The translations under genes were made by a program, and so were the position numbers. The notes beneath the pieces were generated by a model. The model saw nothing but the letters and a program-made list of their open reading frames with translations. It did not search any database and had not been told where the DNA came from. Shown one piece after another: positions 31,788-40,067 of a stretch of DNA of 64,000 bases (positions are counted from its first letter, which is position 1; each line of letters starts with the position of its first letter). The stretch comes from Rhizobium sp. Pop5. GTDB lineage: Bacteria; Pseudomonadota; Alphaproteobacteria; Rhizobiales; Rhizobiaceae. Location of the stretch: contig NZ_CP099399.1 of assembly GCF_024721175.1 (NCBI RefSeq), positions 2,046,001-2,110,000 on the forward strand. The letters are read 5' to 3'.

Positions 31788-33428
31788 ATGAAACACTTCT
31801 TCAACCGCAGGGAAACCATCGTCACCGAAGCTCTGGACGGCCTGCTTCTGACGACGAGCAGCGGCCGTCTCGCCCGTCTCGACAGTTTTCCCGACATCAA
31901 GGTGATCCTGCGCGCGGACTGGGACAAGTCTGGAGTGGCGATCATCTCGGGCGGCGGCGCCGGCCATGAACCCTCCCATGCCGGCTTCGTCGGTAAGGGA
32001 ATGCTGACGGCCGCCGTCTCCGGCGAAATCTTCGCCTCGCCGAGCGTCGATGCGGTGCTGACGGCGATCCGCGCCGTGACCGGCCTGAAGGGCGCCCTGC
32101 TGATCGTCAAGAACTATACCGGCGACCGCCTGAATTTCGGCCTCGCCGCCGAAAAGGCGCGCGCCGAGGGCTTCGACGTCGAAATGGTCATCGTCGCCGA
32201 CGACATCGCCATCCCCGGCATCAACCAGCCGCGCGGCGTCGCCGGCACGCTGTTCGTCCACAAGATCGCGGGCTATCACGCCGAAAAGGGCGAAGACCTG
32301 AAAACGGTCGCGGCCCATGCCGCGGCTGCTGCCGGCGATATCGTCTCGCTCGGCATGTCGCTCTCCACCTGCAGCGTGCCCGGACAGGCGCATGAGGATC
32401 GACTCGGCGCCGATGAAGGCGAACTCGGCCTCGGCATCCATGGCGAACCCGGCGCCGAGCGTATCGCGCTGCAGCCGGTCGCCGATATCGTCGCCACCAT
32501 GGCGACGCGCCTGACCCCGGCCTTGCGCGACGGAGCAGAGCACGCCCTCCTCATCAACAATCTCGGCGCCGTGCCGCCGCTCGAAATGACCGTCATCGCC
32601 AAGACAGTGCTGTCCTCGCCGCTTGGCCGCCACATCAGGCTGATCGTCGGCCCGGCGCCGATGATGACCGCGCTCAACATGAACGGCTTCTCGCTGTCGC
32701 TGATCCGGCTGGATGGCGCGCGCGAAGCGGCGCTGACGGCAGCGGTCGAGCCGCACGCGTGGATGCCGGCCGTCGAACGCCACGAGATCAGGGTCATCCC
32801 TGCGCCGAGGACGGCGGCCAGCCTGAACGGCGCGGCCACACCAGGCGAGAACAGCCGCAACCGACGCCTGATCACTTCGCTCTGCGAGCACTTGATTGCG
32901 CAGGAAAGCGAACTCAACCGGCTGGACGGCCGCGTCGGAGATGGCGATACCGGCTCGACGGTGGCCGCAGGCGCCCGCAGCGTGCTTGCCCGCCTCGACA
33001 CGCTGCCGCTCGACAGGCCGGCGGCAACGCTTGCCTCGCTCGGCGATATCCTCGGCACCAGCATGGGCGGATCGAGCGGCGTGCTGCTGTCGATCTTCTT
33101 CACCGCTGCGGCAAAGGCGATGGCCGATAAAGCCGATATATCAGCAGCTCTTCTTGCCGGGCTCGACAGGATGACGTTCTATGGAGGAGCAGGAGTCGGC
33201 GACCGGACGATGGTCGATGCGCTGTCGCCTGCCCTGCAGGCGCTCGCGTCGGGCGATATCGCTGCCGCGGCAAGAGCAGCGGCATCAGGTGCGGAGTCGA
33301 CGAAGACGATGACGAAGGCGCGAGCCGGACGCGCCTCCTATGTCGGCGAAAGGGATCTGGCGGGTGTCGCCGATCCCGGCGCGGTTGCGGTTGCCGGCGC
33401 GTTCGGCGTGGCGGCGAGCCTCGCCTGA
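31788..33428 (+). CDS. dihydroxyacetone-kinase type DhaK-DhaL fusion (ATP-dependent form)
   Basis: 546 aa. The DhaK half (1 to about 335) shows GGGAGHEPSHAGFVG (substrate-contact His60), KNYTGDRLNF (general-base Asp113) and GLGIHGEPG with His218, the residue that binds the substrate carbonyl covalently. The DhaL half (about 350-546) carries the Mg-ATP site LDGRVGDGDTGST and SMGGSSG. A fusion of both halves is the build of ATP-dependent kinases such as those of Citrobacter and yeast. Substrates may be dihydroxyacetone, glyceraldehyde or erythrulose. It stands beside a complete PEP-dependent set, so the operon has two phosphorylation routes. Confidence 0.88.
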   Translation: MKHFFNRRETIVTEALDGLLLTTSSGRLARLDSFPDIKVILRADWDKSGVAIISGGGAGHEPSHAGFVGKGMLTAAVSGEIFASPSVDAVLTAIRAVTGLKGALLIVKNYTGDRLNFGLAAEKARAEGFDVEMVIVADDIAIPGINQPRGVAGTLFVHKIAGYHAEKGEDLKTVAAHAAAAAGDIVSLGMSLSTCSVPGQAHEDRLGADEGELGLGIHGEPGAERIALQPVADIVATMATRLTPALRDGAEHALLINNLGAVPPLEMTVIAKTVLSSPLGRHIRLIVGPAPMMTALNMNGFSLSLIRLDGAREAALTAAVEPHAWMPAVERHEIRVIPAPRTAASLNGAATPGENSRNRRLITSLCEHLIAQESELNRLDGRVGDGDTGSTVAAGARSVLARLDTLPLDRPAATLASLGDILGTSMGGSSGVLLSIFFTAAAKAMADKADISAALLAGLDRMTFYGGAGVGDRTMVDALSPALQALASGDIAAAARAAASGAESTKTMTKARAGRASYVGERDLAGVADPGAVAVAGAFGVAASLA

Positions 33429-33478
33429 CCGAGTAAAGTTCGAAAGCCCGCGGGAGACGGGCGACAGGGAGGAAGGCA

Positions 33479-34093
33479 GTGCAGGCGGAACCGGTGCTTG
33501 TGGCGGGATTGATCGAGGTGTGCCGCGCGACGATCGCGGAAAACGCTGATCACCTCTGCGCACTCGATCGCGCCATCGGCGATGGCGATCACGGAACCAA
33601 TATGCGGCGCGGCTGCGAGGCGGTGAGCGCCGAGGGCGAGAGCCTGTCCAGCCTGCCCTTCCCCGACGCCGTGGAAAAGATCGGCCTGACGCTGGTGATG
33701 AATGTCGGGGGCGCGGCCGGCCCGCTCTACGGCACGCTGCTGATCGAGATCGGCCGCGAGCTTCGCAAAAGCGAGGAGAAGGCCGATTTTTCCCTGGTGC
33801 TGAAACAGGCGATCGACGCCGTGGCAAGGCGCGGACGGTCGCACGCCGGCGACAAGACGCTGCTCGACGTTCTCTATCCCGTCCATGCGGCGCTGGCGAG
33901 GCGGTCACCGCTCGGTGATGTCGCCCGCAAGGCCGAACGTTCCGCCGACAGGACCGCCGCGATGAAGGCGATGCGCGGACGCGCCGCCTATCTCGGCGAC
34001 CGCTCAATCGGCCATGTCGATCCCGGCGCGTCGAGTTGCGCGCTCTTGACCACGGCGATCTGCCGCTATCTCGGGGAGCGCCGCCCCCAATGA
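33479..34093 (+). CDS. dhaL: PTS-dependent dihydroxyacetone kinase subunit DhaL
   Basis: 204 aa from a GTG at 33479 with GGGAGGAAGG upstream. The ADP-Mg site reads LDRAIGDGDHGTNMRRGC, and the lid/loop includes GGAAGPLYGTLL and GRSHAGDKTLLDVL. In the PTS-type enzyme DhaL keeps ADP as a bound cofactor that is rephosphorylated by DhaM and passes phosphate to the substrate on DhaK. The partner DhaK is encoded at 36866. The stop nearly abuts the dhaM start. Confidence 0.9.
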   Translation: MQAEPVLVAGLIEVCRATIAENADHLCALDRAIGDGDHGTNMRRGCEAVSAEGESLSSLPFPDAVEKIGLTLVMNVGGAAGPLYGTLLIEIGRELRKSEEKADFSLVLKQAIDAVARRGRSHAGDKTLLDVLYPVHAALARRSPLGDVARKAERSADRTAAMKAMRGRAAYLGDRSIGHVDPGASSCALLTTAICRYLGERRPQ

Positions 34094-34107
34094 ATGAAAG
34101 GACCGGC

Positions 34108-34506
34108 ATGAATGGAAAGACCGCAAACGTGGGCATTGTAATCGTCTCCCACTCGCCACTGGTGGCAAGGGGCATCGCCGACATGGTGCGGCAGATGGTC
34201 GGCGACTGCGTGCCGCTCGCCTGGTCGGGCGGCAACGTCCATGGCGAGCTCGGCACCGATGCCGGCGGTATCCTGAAGGCGATCGAGGCCGCCTGGTCCG
34301 ATGCCGGCGTCGCCGTCTTCGTCGATCTCGGCGGCGCCGAGACCAACAGCGAGATGGCGATCGAAATGCTGGGCCTTCCCCGGTCGGCCCTCGTGTCCAT
34401 CTGCAACGCCCCGCTCGTCGAAGGCGCCGTCATCGCCGCCGCCGAAGCGTCGGGGGGCGCGTCACTCGCCAAGGTCGTCGCCACGGCAGAGGAACTGTCG
34501 CCCTGA
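34108..34506 (+). CDS. dhaM: phosphocarrier DhaM (PTS EIIA-mannose-like domain only)
   Basis: 132 aa using the ATG at 34108, which has AAAGGA six bases upstream; an ATG at 34090 overlapping the dhaL stop is an alternative. Phospho-His15 lies in GIVIVSHSPLVARGIADM, and the family GGNVHGELGTDAGGI and DLGGAETNSEMAIE segments follow. It accepts phosphate from HPr and hands it to the ADP in DhaL. In E. coli DhaM is fused to HPr-like and partial EI domains; here these are separate genes that follow at once. Confidence 0.88.
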   Translation: MNGKTANVGIVIVSHSPLVARGIADMVRQMVGDCVPLAWSGGNVHGELGTDAGGILKAIEAAWSDAGVAVFVDLGGAETNSEMAIEMLGLPRSALVSICNAPLVEGAVIAAAEASGGASLAKVVATAEELSP

Positions 34507-34850
34507 TGACGAACCGATTGCGTAGTGAAAAACAGGAGCCCGATCCATTGCACCTGAATTGCCAGACGGAGGTGGAAGTCAAGCACGGCGTCGGGCTGCA
34601 TGCCCGCCCCTCCGTCACCTTCACGCGCCTTGCCAAGTCCTTCCCCTGCTCGATCGAGGTCGCCGTGAACGGCAGCGACGTCTGGCTGAACGGCAAGAGC
34701 ATCATCAAGATCATGGGTGCGAGAATCCGCAAAGGTTCGATCCTCAAAATACGGGCGGACGGCATTCTCGCCGAAGAGGCGATCCGCGCGCTCAAGGAAC
34801 TCATCGAGCGCAATTTCGATGAGGAAAAGAAACATGGCAGAACCGCTTAG
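34506..34850 (+). CDS. HPr-like phosphocarrier of the dha operon
   Basis: 114 aa if started at the ATG overlapping the dhaM stop; a TTG about 14 codons later after an AGGAG would give the standard HPr length. The active His is in VGLHARPS (His32 by the longer start), and NGKSIIKIMGA holds the Ser-46-like site. It would carry phosphate from the operon's own Enzyme I to DhaM. This HPr is probably separate from the housekeeping nitrogen-PTS HPr, because it lies inside the Dha operon. Overlaps the EI gene by 17 bp. Confidence 0.85.
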   Translation: MTNRLRSEKQEPDPLHLNCQTEVEVKHGVGLHARPSVTFTRLAKSFPCSIEVAVNGSDVWLNGKSIIKIMGARIRKGSILKIRADGILAEEAIRALKELIERNFDEEKKHGRTA

Positions 34851-36399
34851 GCTGAAAGCAAAGAGCGCATCCCCCGGCATCGCATCCGGCCCGGCCTTTC
34901 TCGCAGAGGAGCCGAAGGCTGCTTCCGCGCCCGGAACCGCCGGCGGCTACGGCGCGCTCGAGAAGGCGATAGATGTCTCCATCGGTGAACTCGAGCGCCT
35001 CGCCGACGGCGCCGATGCCGAAAGCCGCGATATCATCGATTTCCAGATCGAGGTGCTGCGCGATCCCAGCATCGCGGAAGCAACAGGCGCGCGCATGAAA
35101 GCCGACGAGAATGTCGTCTTCGCCTGGGTCGCCACACTCGACGCCTATATCGGCGAACTCGAAGCGGCCGACGAGGAACAGATGCGGGCGCGCGCCATCG
35201 ACATTCTCGACATCAAGAACCGCGTGCTCGGCGCCCTCGCCGGCACCCCGGTCGCCGATTTCCCGCCCGGCTCGGTCTTCGTTGGCAAGGATATGGAGCC
35301 GAGCCGCTTCCTCGCCCATGACTGGTCGAAGGGCGGCGGTATCGCGTTGTTTGCAGGCAGCGCCGCCGGCCACGTCGCTTTGCTCGCCCGGGCGAAATCT
35401 GTGCCGATGGTGGTCGGCACAGGCCGTTTTTCGGCAGCGGACGGCGATCCCGTCGGCGTCGATGGCGACACCGGCGCCGTCATCCTCAAGGCGGGCGGCA
35501 TGCTGATCCCACCGCTCGCGCCGGCCGGCGACATCAAGACTGAAAGCGGCGAACTGCTGACGGCGGACGGCGTACCGATCCTTCTCTCCATCAACATCAA
35601 CGATCCCGCCGAGATCGATGCGCTCGATCCGGCAACGGCGGGCGTCGGGCTGATGCGCTCGGAATTTTCAGTCACCTCTGTCGCCGATGCCGCCAATGAG
35701 GAACGGCAGCTGGCGATCTATCGTCGCGTTCTGGAACAGGCCGGTGAAAGGCCGGTGATCATAAGAATGCTGGATATCGGCGGCGACAAGCCGCTTGCCG
35801 GCCTCGAAGACCTGCCGGCCGTCACCTCGGGTCTGCGCGGCATCCGGCTGCTGCTTGCCCGGCCAGAGATCGCCCGCGTCCAGGCCCGCGCCCTGCTGCG
35901 CGCCGCCGTCTTCGGCAAACTCTCGGTGATGCTGCCGATGGTGACCTTTCCCGACGAAGTCGACAGGATGCGCGAGTTGTTCCGCGAGGAAGCCGAAAAG
36001 CTCGGCCGCCGCGCCCTGCCCCACAGAATGCCGCCAATCGGCATGATGGTGGAGGTGCCGTCGGCCGCATTGATGCTCGACACCTTTGGGTCGTCGGCCT
36101 TCTTCTCCTTCGGAACCAACGACCTCTCGCAATATCTCGCCGCCTCCGCCCGTGACGGCAACGAGGCCGATGCCAGCAAGGCAGCGCCCGCCGTGCTGCG
36201 GCTGATCGAGCAGGCGGTGAAGCTTGTAGCCGGCAAGCCGGTCAGCATCTGCGGCGACATGGCCGGCGATCCCCGCTATCTCCCGGGGCTGCTTGCCGCC
36301 GGCCTCCGGCATTTTTCCGTGGCGCCGGCCCGGCGTCCCGCGATAAGATCGGCGATCGTCGGACTCAACGCCGATGGCACAAGGGCAGCCGGAGAGTAG
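34834..36399 (+). CDS. Enzyme I-like PEP-protein phosphotransferase of the dha operon
   Basis: 521 aa, somewhat shorter than standard EI (about 570). The phospho-His180 is kept in GSAAGHVALLARAKSVPMVVGT, although the usual G-R-T-S-H-T context is changed to S-A-A-G-H-V. PEP-site residues are present: GVGLMRSEFS, VIIRMLDIGGDK, GMMVEVPSAAL, FFSFGTNDLSQY and the catalytic Cys in VSICGDMAGDP. So the protein should autophosphorylate from PEP and charge the neighbouring HPr. A complete EI inside a Dha operon is uncommon; DhaM normally relies on the general EI. Confidence 0.88.
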   Translation: MAEPLRLKAKSASPGIASGPAFLAEEPKAASAPGTAGGYGALEKAIDVSIGELERLADGADAESRDIIDFQIEVLRDPSIAEATGARMKADENVVFAWVATLDAYIGELEAADEEQMRARAIDILDIKNRVLGALAGTPVADFPPGSVFVGKDMEPSRFLAHDWSKGGGIALFAGSAAGHVALLARAKSVPMVVGTGRFSAADGDPVGVDGDTGAVILKAGGMLIPPLAPAGDIKTESGELLTADGVPILLSININDPAEIDALDPATAGVGLMRSEFSVTSVADAANEERQLAIYRRVLEQAGERPVIIRMLDIGGDKPLAGLEDLPAVTSGLRGIRLLLARPEIARVQARALLRAAVFGKLSVMLPMVTFPDEVDRMRELFREEAEKLGRRALPHRMPPIGMMVEVPSAALMLDTFGSSAFFSFGTNDLSQYLAASARDGNEADASKAAPAVLRLIEQAVKLVAGKPVSICGDMAGDPRYLPGLLAAGLRHFSVAPARRPAIRSAIVGLNADGTRAAGE

Positions 36400-36400
36400 G

Positions 36401-36814
36401 ATGGCGCGCGAAGACACCGAAGACGCCATAATCGCCTACAAGTCCATTCTGGCGCAGATCATCGACAATAGGCCGTCCGGCACGCGCCAGCGCCTGGCGA
36501 CGGCGCTCGGCAAGCACCGCAGCTTTGTCACCCAGATCACCAGCCCCACCTATGCGACGCCGCTGCCAGCGCGCCATCTCGCGACGATCGTGCGCGTCTG
36601 CCACTTCAGCGCCGCTGAGGAGGAACGCTTCCTCGAAGCCTATCAGGCCGCCCATCCCGGCAAGCTGCCGGATCTCGGCCATTCCGAGAAATTGCGGCAC
36701 CTGTCGCTGATGGTGCCGGATTTCGGCGACGACAGGAAAAACCGCCTCCTGGAAGAGGCGATCTCCGATCTGGTGCAGAAGATCGTCGCGATATCAGGGG
36801 CGAGCGAGCAGTGA
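36401..36814 (+). CDS. small HTH-like protein of the dha operon, possible regulator
   Basis: 137 aa from ATG 36401 (GGAGAGTAGG upstream), starting 1 bp after the EI stop. Residues about 25-50 (TRQRLATALGKHRSFVTQITSP) fit a Cro/XRE-like helix-turn-helix, followed by helical segments (ARHLATIVRVCHFSAAEEERFLEAYQAAHPG). I do not know a named family, but placement between the EI and dhaK genes suggests a dedicated transcription factor. The first of the two DhaK-type proteins or the PTS state could modulate it; that part is speculation. Confidence 0.65.
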   Translation: MAREDTEDAIIAYKSILAQIIDNRPSGTRQRLATALGKHRSFVTQITSPTYATPLPARHLATIVRVCHFSAAEEERFLEAYQAAHPGKLPDLGHSEKLRHLSLMVPDFGDDRKNRLLEEAISDLVQKIVAISGASEQ

Positions 36815-36865
36815 AGAGTGACCGGACTGACGTAACGTAATGTTTTTGGCCTTGGGAGGGGCTTG

Positions 36866-37879
36866 ATGAAGAAGTTCATGAACACCGCGGAAACCATGGT
36901 CGCCGAAAGCGTCGAAGGCTTTGTGCGCGCCCATGAGGCCTTGGTGGTGTTCGGGGCAGAGCGCAAATGCATCCGCCGCCGCCAACTGACATCGGGCAAG
37001 GTGGCGCTGATATCAGGCGGCGGCGCCGGACACGAGCCGATGCATATCGGCTTCGTCGGCCAGGGCATGCTGGATGCCGCCTGCGTCGGCCATATCTTCA
37101 CCTCGCCGACGCCGAGCCAGATCATTGCCGCCATCGAAGAGGCCGATACCGGCGCCGGCTGCCTGCTCGTGGTCAAGAATTACGACGGCGACCTGATGAA
37201 TTTCGAAATGGCGATCGAGATGGCCGGTGACCGCCACAGCCTCGACATGATCGTCGTCAGCGACGATATCGAGACGTCGAGAACAGGCGAAGGCCGCGGC
37301 CGGCGCGGCGTCGCGGGAACGCTGATCGTCGAAAAGATCCTGGGTGCCGCCGCCGAACGCGGCATGCCCCTCGCCGAATTGAAGCAGCTTGGCGAGGGAC
37401 TGAACACCCGCATCCGCTCAATGGGGGTGGCGCTGAATGGCGTGACGGTGCCGCAGACCGAGCGCACGACGTTTTCGCTCGGACCCGACGAGATGGAAAT
37501 GGGCGTCGGAATTCATGGCGAGCCCGGCCATGCCAGGCAACCCTTCGCCGCCGCCGACGCCATCATCGGGCATCTCTGCGAAACCATCATTGCCGACATC
37601 GCGGTGACGCCGGGCACGCGAGCGCTGCTCTTCGTCAACGGCCTCGGCGGCACGCCGCCCGCCGAACTCTACCTCGCCTATAACGGCGCCCGCCGCTTCA
37701 TCGAGCAGAGCGGCATCCCCATCGAACGCTCGCTTGTCGGAACCTACGTCACGTCCCTCGACATGCAGGGATTGTCCGTTACCCTCGCCTTGCTGACCGA
37801 CGAGGAGATCTCGCTCTGGGACGCGCCAGTGGCGACGGCGGCTTTATATTGGCCGATGGCCATTCAAAGGCCTTCCTGA
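36866..37879 (+). CDS. dhaK: dihydroxyacetone kinase substrate-binding subunit DhaK (PTS type)
   Basis: 337 aa; ATG at 36866 follows GGGAGGGG. It has ISGGGAGHEPMH with His56, KNYDGDLMNFEMA with the catalytic Asp, and the covalent-binding His217 in EMGVGIHGEPG. It contains only the K domain, so it needs the separate DhaL at 33479. It binds the ketose as a hemiaminal and receives phosphate from DhaL-ADP/ATP. Last gene of the unit; no clear terminator was found in the 121 bp that follow. Confidence 0.9.
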   Translation: MKKFMNTAETMVAESVEGFVRAHEALVVFGAERKCIRRRQLTSGKVALISGGGAGHEPMHIGFVGQGMLDAACVGHIFTSPTPSQIIAAIEEADTGAGCLLVVKNYDGDLMNFEMAIEMAGDRHSLDMIVVSDDIETSRTGEGRGRRGVAGTLIVEKILGAAAERGMPLAELKQLGEGLNTRIRSMGVALNGVTVPQTERTTFSLGPDEMEMGVGIHGEPGHARQPFAAADAIIGHLCETIIADIAVTPGTRALLFVNGLGGTPPAELYLAYNGARRFIEQSGIPIERSLVGTYVTSLDMQGLSVTLALLTDEEISLWDAPVATAALYWPMAIQRPS

Positions 37880-38000
37880 AGGCTTCGCAAACGAACAAGA
37901 GTGATCGCATCATGCGCGTCGGTCTTTTCAAGAACGTGCACGTGAAGACGCTCACAAGCCAGAAGCGCCGCGCGCTGTTGACTGCTCGCCTGCGAGTGGC

Positions 38001-39494
38001 TCAGTCTCCAACATTGAACATCGCGGATGCGTCAGGCAGCAAAGTCGGCGAGTGCAACAGCAGTTTCACGGCGTCGTGCATGATCAGCGGGGGAGCCATC
38101 TGAGACGCAAGTTCCGTGATCCGCGCCTGCAGCTTCTTCACCATTTCGGGATTTTGATCGGCCAGATTGGTGGCCTCGCGCTCGTCCTTGGAGAGGTCGA
38201 AGAGTTCGATGCTCTGCGGCAGTACCGCTTTCCAAACGAGCTTCCAATCGCCCTGGCGCACGGCTGCCGTCATCGGTTCGATATTGTAGACGATTTCGGT
38301 TCGTGGTGAAGGCTTTCCTTCGGCGAGCGTCGGCCACATGTCCATTCCATCCAGTGGCTTGTTCTTGCCGAGCGTGGCGCCCACCAGGCCCGCGAGCGTC
38401 GGATACATGTCAACGACGTGCATCGGCCCATCGATCGTGCCGGGCTTGATTTTTCCCGGCCAGTTTACGAGGCCGGCAACACGTGTGCCGCCTTCATAGG
38501 TTGTTCCCTTCCCCTCCCGATAAGGGCCGTTGTCGGCGGGAAGCTTGCCCTTGACCTCGCTTTCTCCCGCAAAAAACGCGTTGACCACGCCGCCATTGTC
38601 ACTGTGGAAGACGATCAACGTATTATCGCGCATGCCGCGCTTTTCGAGCGCCGCGACCACCTTGCCGATCTCGTCGTCCATCACCGAGATCATCGCTGCA
38701 TATTTCCGCCGGCTCTCGTCGGCGATGTGGCTGTTGCGGTCGAGATATTCCTTGGGCGCCTGATAGGGCGTGTGCGGCGCCGTAAAGGCCAGATACAGGA
38801 ACAAAGGCTTCTGCTGATCGTGCTTGTTGATCACGCGCACAGCTTCTGCGCCGATAAGGATGTTGTCGTACCCCTCCTCTTTGAGAGCCTTGTTGTTTCG
38901 ATACCAATCCGGGTTGCCGTTTGCCGCTTTATGCGTGAAATGGTCGATCTCGCCGAGGAGTGCGCCATAGAATGAATCGAAACCACGCTGGCGCGGCCAG
39001 TATGCGGTCTTTGAGTGCCCCAGGTGCCACTTGCCGCTCATCGCGGTGTAATATCCAGCGTCCTTCAGCACTTGTGGCAAAGGGTATTCGTCAAGCGCCA
39101 ATCCGTAAGTGCCGGATTGCGGAATAACGGCAGTCTGCAGGCCATATCGGAACGGATAGCGGCCTGTCATGAACGCTGCGCGGCTCGGGGTGCACATGGG
39201 CTGAACGTAGAACTGCTCGAGCCGCGCGCCTTCGGCCGCCAGCCGGTCGATGTTTGGCGTCCTGATGTCGGAACCATGGTAGCCGACGTCCTTCCACCCG
39301 CTGTCGTCCGAAATGATGTAGACAATGTTGGGGGCCGCGCCTTGGGCGCGGGCCTCCCCGGCGCCTGCGAAAACGCCTAGAATACCAGCCTGTGCGGAAA
39401 ACTGGGTGACAGCCAGCGCAGTGCCGCCCATCAGTGCGTCGCGGCGGGTAATGCCGCTGATTTCATTGGCTTGAGCAGTTTCGGTTTTGCTCAT
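38001..39494 (-). CDS. exported type I sulfatase (arylsulfatase family)
   Basis: 497 aa from ATG 39494 (GGGCGGAG upstream). A twin-arginine leader (ITRRDALMGG, residues 15-24) precedes the alkaline-phosphatase-like core. Metal ligands occur in YIISDDSGW, the formylglycine motif CTPSR is at 101-105 followed by AAFMTGRYP, and further active-site residues appear in GKWHLG and HSDNGG. Activity requires conversion of Cys101 by a formylglycine-generating enzyme that is not encoded here. The substrate is unknown; plant or microbial sulfate esters are possible. Its start overlaps (ATGA) the end of a truncated membrane-channel gene, which keeps the two coupled. Confidence 0.9.
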   Translation of the reverse strand: MSKTETAQANEISGITRRDALMGGTALAVTQFSAQAGILGVFAGAGEARAQGAAPNIVYIISDDSGWKDVGYHGSDIRTPNIDRLAAEGARLEQFYVQPMCTPSRAAFMTGRYPFRYGLQTAVIPQSGTYGLALDEYPLPQVLKDAGYYTAMSGKWHLGHSKTAYWPRQRGFDSFYGALLGEIDHFTHKAANGNPDWYRNNKALKEEGYDNILIGAEAVRVINKHDQQKPLFLYLAFTAPHTPYQAPKEYLDRNSHIADESRRKYAAMISVMDDEIGKVVAALEKRGMRDNTLIVFHSDNGGVVNAFFAGESEVKGKLPADNGPYREGKGTTYEGGTRVAGLVNWPGKIKPGTIDGPMHVVDMYPTLAGLVGATLGKNKPLDGMDMWPTLAEGKPSPRTEIVYNIEPMTAAVRQGDWKLVWKAVLPQSIELFDLSKDEREATNLADQNPEMVKKLQARITELASQMAPPLIMHDAVKLLLHSPTLLPDASAMFNVGD

Positions 39495-39862
39495 TGGTTC
39501 TCCGCCCTGGTTGACTGGATGTTGCACCGACGAGACATGGTTTCCTCCCAGCACGTCACTTGCCAGGCGCCGAAAGCGGGAGGGCGACTGTCAGGAAAAC
39601 CGAGTTGCCTTCCGTCGACTTTGGCGACGAATTGTCCACCGAGCTCCAGGTGGATGCCGGCGCCGGCGTGTCCCGAATAATGGTAGAAATCATTCTGATA
39701 GTAGACGCCCGGCGGGGTGTGAGCCCCGCCCAACGGGCTGCGAGAGCCGAGCCAGTAAAAGCTCGCTCCGCCTTCCGCAGCATTCGCGCAATCGGACATG
39801 ATGGCAAACCCCAACAGCAGCGGCGAGGCCGCTTTGACTAGCCCGCCTGCCCTACGACGCAT
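39491..39862 (-). pseudogene. truncated outer-membrane transporter (COG4313-like) N-terminal fragment
   Basis: 123 codons from ATG 39862 (GGGGGAGAG upstream). A signal peptide is followed by AEGGASFYWLGSRSPLGG, TPPGVYYQNDFYHYSG and LELGGQFVAKVDG, which resembles the first 80 residues of the phenol-pathway transporter family (normally about 300 aa of beta-barrel). After VDG the similarity stops and an unrelated tail leads to a TGA overlapping the sulfatase ATG. The barrel is therefore missing, probably through a deletion. The fragment may still serve to couple translation of the sulfatase. Confidence 0.55.
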
Positions 39863-40067
39863 ATTCTCTCCCCCACGTCGGGCTGAAAATCTTTTGTTGC
39901 TTGCGCTCGAATGCAGTCTGTTTGTCGGGCTCGATGACGGCGAGCTTCCGTCTTCTGATAAGGCATTGCTAATATAAATATCAGCCTTGTGCAAGAAGGC
40001 CGAACACTCGACAGAGCGGGTTAGAGTCCCGGCTGCGGCCGGCCCTTTCCGCGACATGCTTTAGGCG

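Noticed and set aside
33285..34880. 531-codon open frame on the minus strand
   Set aside because: Opposite dhaL, dhaM and the HPr gene; Arg/Ser-rich shadow translation without a domain.
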